Assembly (NCBI GenBank): GCA_937952395.1
Contig: CALFYV010000018.1
Coordinates: 1-5,090, forward strand
Reading direction: 5' to 3'
Source of the DNA: an uncultured Bacteriovoracaceae bacterium
Lineage (GTDB): Bacteria > Bdellovibrionota > Bacteriovoracia > Bacteriovoracales > Bacteriovoracaceae
Length of the DNA: 5,090 bases
Shown here one piece after another: positions 1-5,090 of the stretch. Made by a program: the position numbers and the translations under genes. Every line of letters starts with the position of its first letter. Position 1 is the stretch's first letter. The notes beneath the pieces were generated by a model. It worked only from the letters and a program-made list of their open reading frames with translations, had not been told where the DNA came from and searched no databases.

Positions 1-3000
1 AAGAACAGTATTTTAAAAACCCTCTAGAAGAGATGAGCCTTGAAGTGGCGGTTAAGTACTCAGAAGTTTTTCAAAGGATATTAGGAGGGGACGTGGATGA
101 GGCCAAGCGCTGCTCATTTGAGCCCTATGCCTTGGATGGATGGAAGGATATCACAGATACAAAAGCGGGAAAAGTCCGTCATTACGCACCTTACTTTCAG
201 TACTATGATCCCAATGCCTCATTTGCTCACCTGTACCAAGGGGGAATTAATGACATGCTTAAGAAGGCCAAGAGGTATGATTGCTTATTTAAGAATGTTA
301 CGAGTCCACAAAAATTGTCCAGCGAACTAGATGAGTTACTAAAAGACCCAATGGTTATTGGTTATACCCATAATAATCTTTTTGAATACCTACAAAATTT
401 AAAAAAGAATGGAAACTTTGCTGGTTATGAACTCATCAAAAAGAAACTTTTAGAAAATGCTAACGTCACTAATTTTTTAATGAAAAAAATGGATTCAAAT
501 GTAGTGGGAGCACTTGTTAAGATTGATTATTACAAGTTTTATGAAGAGCTCGCAGGTAAGAATGAATCTTTTATCAAAAATATTCAAAACTCTGTGCTTG
601 ATAGTTTGCGTGTGGGCGGAGATCAAGAAATTGAAGCGCAGGTAGAGTATCAAAGGAATTTAGGGCAAGCGCTGATTAAGAATAAGCTCATCGACAGTAG
701 TTTTATTAGATCCATTCTCGACCAGAAGGATTTAAATACGAGGATGCTGGGGCTAGCTGCCAATATTTTGAGACTTTCGCAAAACGATCTAGAAGATGAA
801 GAAGTTGTCAGAATTGCGCTTGAAATTTTAGACAACCCAAAGGCAAATCAAAGCTCATTTCGAGAAATTTTACAAATGATTTATGAGAGGAAAACGAATC
901 TTAGTGGCCAAGATAAAATTTTAGCTGCCGTATTAAATTTAGGCGACTTGGACGAAACGAATGTCAATTCACTCATGACTTATATTGCTGAAGCACAATA
1001 TAAAATTGAGAATTTAGATCTTATCGCAAAATCTTATGTTGAAAAATATGCAGGGAAAATCAATGGGGGAGTTCTGGCCAGCTTTCTAGCAAGTTCAAAT
1101 GTATTTCATATTCAAAAACTAAAAAATTATCAAGAATTACTCTCTCTCTATCTGGATAAAACCGCACAGGAAAAGAATTTTAAAAATGGAGTAGAACTTC
1201 TATCAAAGGGAACAACTTATATTGGAACTGACAGGATAGAAGAAATTAAAAAATACTTAGATCAATTTGAAGCAAATAATAAAGAAGAGATAACACAAGA
1301 AAATGAAGCCTTTTTTAGTAGCTATTTGGGTCTTTTTGAAGTCTTCATAGGTACAGGGTTAATATCTCATGATTATTTTGAAAATAAGCTTTTAAATATT
1401 GCAAAAAGGATAACTCCTCAAAGTCCACCTGGTTTAATAAGTCGCTTATTCATGTATAGCGCGGACAAAAAAAATAGCTATGAAAGAAAAATATTAGAAA
1501 TTGCTGAGAAAAATAAAATACTACAACCATTTCTCAGTCATATATTTTTAAGGCCGCATTCATTTAACCAAGCACCTGGAGGATATCCTGGAGAAATGCC
1601 TAATTTAGATAATCAAATGGAGCTTTTAAAAAAATACTCTAAAGATTTAAGTACAGATGATTTTTTTAAACTCTTGCAGCTTGTTAATTATAATGGTGTG
1701 AGAATTTTTGATCCTCGTTCTTTCTCAGTTGCAAACTCTAGCTGGCTTAAAGAAGAATATAAAAGGAAGAGAAAAGAAAAATCCTTAATTGAATATAGAA
1801 TTATAGATCCATATAATGCCATTATTTATTTAGTTTTTGGGAATGAGGAAGGAAGTAAGCTTGTTCATGAGCTAATCAATAATGAGCTCAGTAATAAAAC
1901 TGTCCCTGAATGGGTAGAGCTAGGCTTAGATTATGATGAATTTCTTACTTTCAATGGCAGCTTAGAAAATAAAAAAAGATATATCGATTTCTACCTACAA
2001 AATAAAAATAGCGATGATGCCCAAAAAAGAGAAGTTATTAAAAATATAGAGGGACGTCGTAACATGAGTTCCTTTATCAGTGATTATTTTTTTCATACTC
2101 TGACTCTTGGCGAGTCAACTTTAGATGACTATTTAAAAGTTCCTGCTGAATATATAGATTCAAATTATTTCACAAATTATTTAACGATGTATCTTCTACC
2201 GAATAATAGAGCGAATATGATCGACAAATATGTTGACACTATTCTTAAACAAAAAGATTCCAGAACTACCGCTCTTCTTATGAATTCTTTACCGGGGCAT
2301 TACTTAGATGATGCCAATTTTAAAAAGCTATTTGATTATACAATGAAAAATCAAAACTATGAATCTACAAAGGTTTTGTTTTCGAAAATATCAGACCCGC
2401 AAAGTCGTGTCCAAGAACGAGAGAGTGCCTTATCAACTTATTTAGATAGTATTCTAAGCAACAGAGATTCAATTGCTAATTTTTTAACCATGCTAAGTAA
2501 AATGCAACCTGCTCCTGCTAATAAAGTAGAGTTATGGTTAAAAGCATTAAACACAATTGACAGCAATGATATTAATTTTCTATTTACTTTATTGAGAATT
2601 GATTTTGGATTTTTAATATCAACGAATGCTTATCCTCAGTTTGAATCTAAGATTGATGAGGTTTTCAAGAAAAGCTCAATCCCAAATATCCTCATCTTAC
2701 TTCAAGTTCATGCCAGGAATAATAAGGAGCAAGTAGCAAAATTAGCAATGAAGTTAATTGATAGAGAGGACATGGATTCAAACGGGCTATCATTCCTCAC
2801 AAGCAGGGATAGTCTGTTACATTCAGTGTTAAAGCCACAAGATATATATAAAATTATATCTCATCCTAGATTTGAAATTGGCTCTTACCAAGAGGCGAGC
2901 TATGCAGTAAATGCGGCCGCGTATAGTTTAAATTTAATTCCTCTAAATAATGAGGCAAAAATGACAGCAATGAAAAATCTTGTCATCCCAGCCTATTTAA

Positions 3001-3842
3001 GTAAGCAAAAAGGGAATAAAGGTATCATACACCTCATTCAGCAAAGTCAAAATGATTATCAAGATGACAACAACGATTTGCAAGAAGAGATTTTTTTGAC
3101 TCTCTTTGAGGGCCTAGATATAAAAGAATTAGTGAAAGAAGGCCATAATATAAATACTCTCGACCTGAGACGAAAGGATTTATATATATTTAAAAAATTT
3201 ATGACAGATAAAAATCTAAATTTATCACCATCTGAAATGTATGCGTATTTTGGACAACAAAACAGGAATTTCTTTCGTGAAACCACGAAAGAAGAGCGTG
3301 AAATTTGGTTTAACAAATTCAAGAACAATAATTATGAAGTGAGTACATTTCTAGGTGAGCTTCTTCAAAATCTTGAGGAAGCTGATTATAAAGAGGTTTT
3401 AACCTATCTCATCCATGTAGATGATAAGATGGCCATTGAGTCAATAAACCGACTCATTTACCGTTATGATAAACTTATCAAGAAGTTTTCTGACTCAAAT
3501 TCAAATGAGTTTCATTTGAATTTGACAAGTCTATTTAAGAAATTAGCTTTAGGCTCGGAGACCCGCAATGTGGCCTCTTTAATATATACTTGGCAAGACA
3601 AGATAAATCCAGAGTTCATAAAAAAATTAGATAGAAAAACTTCACTGCAATATTTGGATTTTTTCAACACATTTGTCTCTTCTGATGCGTATAAGAAGTT
3701 CACGTATCATTCTAGAAGAAAAAATCGAAGTAATTTTTATCAGGCCATGAAAAATAACAAGCGGCGAGTTGAAGAATTATGGCGACAACCGGCGGCCAAA
3801 ACGTTTGAAGAGAATATAAAAGTAGAGCAGACAAATCAATAA
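1..3842 (+). CDS. Very long, mostly alpha-helical protein of unknown function (5'-partial)
   Basis: I do not recognise this protein. The frame is open from base 3, with ten sense codons (EQYFKNPLEE) before the first ATG at 33. That ATG has no spaced Shine-Dalgarno sequence, so the true start is probably outside the window. From Met33 the product is 1269 residues. It is rich in Leu, Lys, Asn, Ile and Glu and consists of successive amphipathic helix-like segments with short polar turns, as in a HEAT/ARM/TPR-like solenoid, but I cannot define a clear repeat unit. No nucleotide-binding, protease, kinase or transmembrane motif was seen. Residues about 50-71 are Tyr-rich (RHYAPYFQYYDP) and lie between the only two cysteines, Cys27 and Cys84, which suggests a disulfide-bonded N-terminal lobe in an exported protein. 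The C-terminal 45 residues are basic, with the clusters SRRKNR and NKRRVEELWR. A scaffold or surface/periplasmic structural role is conceivable but is inference only. The coding call is very secure; the function is not. Confidence 0.93.
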   Translation, partial: EQYFKNPLEEMSLEVAVKYSEVFQRILGGDVDEAKRCSFEPYALDGWKDITDTKAGKVRHYAPYFQYYDPNASFAHLYQGGINDMLKKAKRYDCLFKNVTSPQKLSSELDELLKDPMVIGYTHNNLFEYLQNLKKNGNFAGYELIKKKLLENANVTNFLMKKMDSNVVGALVKIDYYKFYEELAGKNESFIKNIQNSVLDSLRVGGDQEIEAQVEYQRNLGQALIKNKLIDSSFIRSILDQKDLNTRMLGLAANILRLSQNDLEDEEVVRIALEILDNPKANQSSFREILQMIYERKTNLSGQDKILAAVLNLGDLDETNVNSLMTYIAEAQYKIENLDLIAKSYVEKYAGKINGGVLASFLASSNVFHIQKLKNYQELLSLYLDKTAQEKNFKNGVELLSKGTTYIGTDRIEEIKKYLDQFEANNKEEITQENEAFFSSYLGLFEVFIGTGLISHDYFENKLLNIAKRITPQSPPGLISRLFMYSADKKNSYERKILEIAEKNKILQPFLSHIFLRPHSFNQAPGGYPGEMPNLDNQMELLKKYSKDLSTDDFFKLLQLVNYNGVRIFDPRSFSVANSSWLKEEYKRKRKEKSLIEYRIIDPYNAIIYLVFGNEEGSKLVHELINNELSNKTVPEWVELGLDYDEFLTFNGSLENKKRYIDFYLQNKNSDDAQKREVIKNIEGRRNMSSFISDYFFHTLTLGESTLDDYLKVPAEYIDSNYFTNYLTMYLLPNNRANMIDKYVDTILKQKDSRTTALLMNSLPGHYLDDANFKKLFDYTMKNQNYESTKVLFSKISDPQSRVQERESALSTYLDSILSNRDSIANFLTMLSKMQPAPANKVELWLKALNTIDSNDINFLFTLLRIDFGFLISTNAYPQFESKIDEVFKKSSIPNILILLQVHARNNKEQVAKLAMKLIDREDMDSNGLSFLTSRDSLLHSVLKPQDIYKIISHPRFEIGSYQEASYAVNAAAYSLNLIPLNNEAKMTAMKNLVIPAYLSKQKGNKGIIHLIQQSQNDYQDDNNDLQEEIFLTLFEGLDIKELVKEGHNINTLDLRRKDLYIFKKFMTDKNLNLSPSEMYAYFGQQNRNFFRETTKEEREIWFNKFKNNNYEVSTFLGELLQNLEEADYKEVLTYLIHVDDKMAIESINRLIYRYDKLIKKFSDSNSNEFHLNLTSLFKKLALGSETRNVASLIYTWQDKINPEFIKKLDRKTSLQYLDFFNTFVSSDAYKKFTYHSRRKNRSNFYQAMKNNKRRVEELWRQPAAKTFEENIKVEQTNQ
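3270..3293. repeat. Perfect 10-bp inverted repeat inside the long gene
   Basis: The arms TTCTTTCGTG (3270-3279) and CACGAAAGAA (3284-3293) are exact reverse complements separated by a 4-base loop (AAAC). The element would form a stable hairpin in RNA or act as a dyad site in DNA. No T-run follows on either strand, so it does not look like an intrinsic terminator. It lies within coding sequence. Confidence 0.7.
3495..3525. repeat. Perfect 14-bp inverted repeat inside the long gene
   Basis: The arms TCAAATTCAAATGA (3495-3508) and TCATTTGAATTTGA (3512-3525) are exact reverse complements around a 3-base loop (GTT). It is the longest perfect dyad I found in the window. It is translated in frame as part of the C-terminal helical region (around NSNEFHLNL). 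There is no adjacent T-tract on either strand, so termination is unlikely. Confidence 0.8.
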
Positions 3843-3843
3843 A

Positions 3844-3876
3844 TTCTAAGTTCAAACAGCCTACGAAACTTTAGAA
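3844..3876. promoter_or_regulatory. Imperfect inverted repeat, possible activator-binding site upstream of the sigma-54 promoter
   Basis: TTCTAAGTTC (3844-3853) faces GAAACTTTAGAA (3865-3876). The outer six bases pair perfectly (TTCTAA/TTAGAA), and pairing continues with one-base bulges. Its centre is about 79 bases upstream of the predicted sigma-54 start site, within the range where bacterial enhancer-binding proteins usually bind. It begins only two bases after the stop codon of the long gene. It could instead be a 3'-end hairpin of that transcript, although no T-run follows it. Confidence 0.3.
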
Positions 3877-3911
3877 CAATATAATAGGTCTCAAAAAAAC
3901 TTCCATTCTCC

Positions 3912-3928
3912 TTGGCACGCCCCTTGCT
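3912..3928 (+). promoter_or_regulatory. Sigma-54 (RpoN) -24/-12 promoter of the outer-membrane protein gene
   Basis: TTGGCACG at 3912-3919 followed by TTGCT at 3924-3928 matches the sigma-54 consensus (TGGCACG, four bases, TTGCW). The invariant GG (3914-3915) and GC (3926-3927) are separated by exactly ten bases, as required. The predicted transcription start is near 3938-3940, giving a leader of about 94 bases before the ATG at 4033. Sigma-54 promoters need an ATP-hydrolysing enhancer-binding activator, so the downstream gene should be under tight conditional control. The activator is not encoded in this window. Confidence 0.85.
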
Positions 3929-3960
3929 CTATAAAAGGTAAGAAAAACTAATACTTAATT

Positions 3961-3996
3961 TAAGTCATTGGATTTACTGCCTGTAAAAATGACTTA
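3961..3996 (+). promoter_or_regulatory. Leader hairpin 1 with a GGA bulge
   Basis: The outer arms TAAGTCATT (3961-3969) and AATGACTTA (3988-3996) are perfect 9-bp complements. Nested directly inside are TTTAC (3973-3977) and GTAAA (3983-3987), closing a TGCCT loop. The result is a 14-bp stem interrupted only by a three-base GGA bulge (3970-3972) on the 5' side. It lies in the predicted untranslated leader. There is no downstream T-run, so it is not a simple terminator. A role in transcript stability or as an RNA-binding-protein site is inference. Confidence 0.6.
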
Positions 3997-3998
3997 GT

Positions 3999-4015
3999 TG
4001 TCTAAAAATTAGACA
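3999..4015 (+). promoter_or_regulatory. Leader hairpin 2 / palindrome just upstream of the ribosome binding site
   Basis: TGTCTAA (3999-4005) and TTAGACA (4009-4015) are perfect complements around an AAA loop. Pairing can extend outwards through G-U pairs and one A-U pair to within a base or two of the Shine-Dalgarno sequence. The dyad is flanked by a direct repeat, AGTTGT at 3996-4001 and again at 4015-4020. It could be an RNA hairpin or a DNA operator acting as a roadblock downstream of the sigma-54 start. Confidence 0.5.
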
Positions 4016-4020
4016 GTTGT

Positions 4021-4027
4021 AGGGGAG
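4021..4027 (+). promoter_or_regulatory. Strong ribosome binding site for the outer-membrane protein gene
   Basis: AGGGGAG lies five bases before the ATG at 4033. An in-frame TAA at 4003 and the absence of any in-frame start between it and 4033 fix this start codon. Confidence 0.85.
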
Positions 4028-4032
4028 AAAAA

Positions 4033-5001
4033 ATGAAAGCATTAATTTTACTACTTACTGTAACTCAGCTTTATGCCGGAGAAGTTTTACGTATCCGCCG
4101 TGATAAAGTGGTTTTTAAATTGGATGAGTCTTCACAAGATATTCAAAGAGGTGAGTACTTAACGGTACGCCGGAATGGACGAGATGTAGGAGAAATTCAA
4201 TTTTTACTTCGTCGTAACTCTCTAGGTGCCGCGCGAGTGGTTTCGGGGAAGGTGGTTAAAGGGGATAAAATCGAAGTTCAAAGTGAGATAAAAGAAAGTG
4301 CTCAAAATGATGAATTTGACTTTAGTGATGAAATGATAAGTGATGAGACTTCATATTCAGCCGCTGCAGTTGAAACAAGATCAACTCGGAGAGTGCGTGA
4401 GGAAGAAAGTAAGAGTGACGAGAAAAATGTTTCCACTGCTATATTGGGGGCCAGTGGAAAAATGAGTGGAGATATTGAGGCCACGATCCAATTTCCTGCA
4501 CCTAATCCAACAGTGAAATTTAAGATAAGTAGCGACGCCCTTAATTTTGCGGGAGCACGTTTAGGCTATAAGCTAAATGATTCTTTTAGTTTACAGGGTG
4601 AATTATTACAAGGTTCAGGTAGTGGCCAATTATGTGGAAGCGCTGGGAGCACTACAGCTTGCGAAAATCTGAATATTAAAACAAATTCCATAAACCTTGG
4701 ACTTGTTTATGATTTAACTCAAAATATTTACCTTGGGATTAATGCCGGTACGATTAAAACGGATATGAAAAGTACTGAAGGAGCGGATGAGATTAATTTT
4801 AAAGGTGGAACGATTGGACTTATGGCCGGTTTAAAATTTGATTTAAGTGACAGTATCTTCTTAGGATTTGAAGGACGTTATCAAAGCTTTAATTATAATT
4901 CTTCTACTTTTAAGTTAGAGGGGGCTGCGGCCATTGATAGCGAAGATAAGCTGACTCAATCAGCCATGCTGGGTCTTGCTTCAATCGGAATTAAATTTTA
5001 A
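4033..5001 (+). CDS. Secreted protein with N-terminal SH3-like domain and C-terminal outer-membrane beta-barrel
   Basis: This 322-residue protein starts with a short signal peptide (MKALILLLTVTQLYA, likely cut before Gly16; no lipobox Cys). Residues about 16-83 form a small all-beta domain with the pattern GEVLRIRRDKVVFKL, RGEYLTVR, VSGKVVKGDKIEV. This resembles the small SH3-like barrels found in FlgT-C-type proteins; that assignment is by pattern only. Residues 84-135 are an acidic, Ser-rich, probably disordered linker. Residues about 136-322 alternate polar and hydrophobic residues in strands joined by turns with a recurring signature (YKLNDS, YDLTQN, FDLSDS), and the chain ends GIKF with the terminal Phe typical of BAM-recognised barrels. 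The size suits an 8-strand-class barrel in the outer membrane. Cys201 and Cys210 flank a Gly/Ser/Thr loop and could form a surface-loop disulfide. Expression is predicted from the sigma-54 promoter at 3912-3928. Function beyond an outer-membrane location is unknown: adhesin, porin-like and structural roles are all open. Confidence 0.9.
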   Translation: MKALILLLTVTQLYAGEVLRIRRDKVVFKLDESSQDIQRGEYLTVRRNGRDVGEIQFLLRRNSLGAARVVSGKVVKGDKIEVQSEIKESAQNDEFDFSDEMISDETSYSAAAVETRSTRRVREEESKSDEKNVSTAILGASGKMSGDIEATIQFPAPNPTVKFKISSDALNFAGARLGYKLNDSFSLQGELLQGSGSGQLCGSAGSTTACENLNIKTNSINLGLVYDLTQNIYLGINAGTIKTDMKSTEGADEINFKGGTIGLMAGLKFDLSDSIFLGFEGRYQSFNYNSSTFKLEGAAAIDSEDKLTQSAMLGLASIGIKF

Positions 5002-5005
5002 TAAA

Positions 5006-5090
5006 TTACTTGGTCGATTTTTTATAGTCGGCCAAAAATTTTTCAAGTCCGCTGTCGGTTAGGGGATGATGGAAAAGTGCCTTGAGCACA
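5006..5090 (-). CDS. tal: Transaldolase, small (FSA-like) type, C-terminal 27 codons only
   Basis: Reading the - strand from 5089 down to the TAA at 5008-5006 gives VLKALFHHPLTD followed by SGLEKFLADYKKSTK. The HPLTDxGLExFLxDxxK ending is characteristic of the C-terminal helix of short bacterial transaldolases of about 215 residues. These transfer a dihydroxyacetone unit between sedoheptulose-7-phosphate and glyceraldehyde-3-phosphate in the cytosolic pentose phosphate pathway, through a Schiff-base lysine that lies outside this window. The gene enters from the right edge and converges on the barrel gene with a four-base gap. The family call rests on this short tail alone; the related fructose-6-phosphate aldolase is the main alternative. 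Confidence 0.8.
   Translation of the reverse strand, partial: VLKALFHHPLTDSGLEKFLADYKKSTK
5010..5044 (+). terminator. Possible weak terminator of the barrel gene, inside the convergent tal coding end
   Basis: TTGGTCGA (5010-5017) can pair with TCGGCCAA (5028-5035) as eight pairs including one G-U, with a ten-base T-rich loop. Three A and then five T (5039-5043) follow. The tail is short and displaced from the stem, so activity is uncertain. No comparable structure with a T-run is visible for the - strand transcript. Confidence 0.3.

Noticed and set aside
97..330. 77-codon + strand reading frame overlapping the start of the long gene
   Set aside because: It lies wholly inside the long gene in another frame, has no ribosome binding site and no recognisable protein pattern.
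1467..1474. Run of eight A in the long gene (and runs of seven T at 1661, 2087 and 3091) as phase-variation tracts
   Set aside because: The lengths are ordinary for AT-rich coding sequence and the frame is intact through all of them.
3059..3328. 89-codon - strand reading frame, with shorter - strand ones at 650-835, 3512-3703 and 4302-4484
   Set aside because: All are antisense shadows of the two clear + strand genes, with no start signals or protein character of their own.
3880..3885. TATAAT hexamer upstream of the sigma-54 site, as a possible sigma-70 promoter
   Set aside because: It is a perfect -10 match, but no acceptable -35 hexamer is found at 16-18 bases; AT-rich DNA yields such hexamers by chance.
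3989..3997. ATG-ACT-TAG minimal reading frame in the leader
   Set aside because: It has no Shine-Dalgarno sequence in front and is fully explained as part of the right arm of hairpin 1.
1..5090. Mobile elements, CRISPR arrays, tRNA or rRNA genes, toxin-antitoxin or defence modules
   Set aside because: No tandem spaced repeats, transposase motifs, cloverleaf patterns or paired small genes were found; the two hairpins in the long gene do not flank any inserted element.

Overview
The window holds most of one very long protein gene (1-3842, + strand, open at the left edge), a 190-base intergenic region with an unusually readable regulatory layout, one complete outer-membrane-type gene (4033-5001, + strand), and the last 27 codons of a convergent gene on the - strand (5006-5090) whose C-terminus reads as a small-type transaldolase. 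No RNA genes, insertion sequences or CRISPR arrays were seen.

The sequence looks like an AT-rich Gram-negative bacterium. The evidence is a signal peptide followed by a C-terminal beta-barrel ending in Phe, a canonical sigma-54 -24/-12 promoter, and strong Shine-Dalgarno use. A low-GC member of the Bdellovibrionota (Bacteriovorax-like) would fit, given the large orphan helical protein and the style of the barrel protein. That placement is an impression, not something the window proves.

Region 1-3842 encodes at least 1279 residues with no recognisable catalytic motif. It appears almost entirely alpha-helical and solenoid-like. Its only two cysteines lie near the N-terminal end of the visible part, which hints at an exported protein with one disulfide. 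Its true start is probably left of the window. Two strong perfect inverted repeats (10 and 14 bp arms) lie inside its 3' part and are not explained by its coding role.

Region 3843-4032 contains, in order: an imperfect inverted repeat about 80 bases upstream of the predicted transcription start (possible activator site), a sigma-54 promoter with exact GG-N10-GC spacing, a roughly 94-base leader with two consecutive hairpins, and a strong ribosome binding site. The barrel gene is therefore probably an independently controlled, activator-dependent transcription unit rather than the tail of an operon with the long gene.

Region 4033-5001 encodes a secreted 322-residue protein: signal peptide, small SH3-like beta domain, acidic/serine-rich linker and a predicted 8-strand-class beta-barrel. 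It ends 4 bases from the stop codon of the convergent transaldolase gene, so the two transcripts probably overlap at their 3' ends. I see no functional link between the three genes beyond adjacency.
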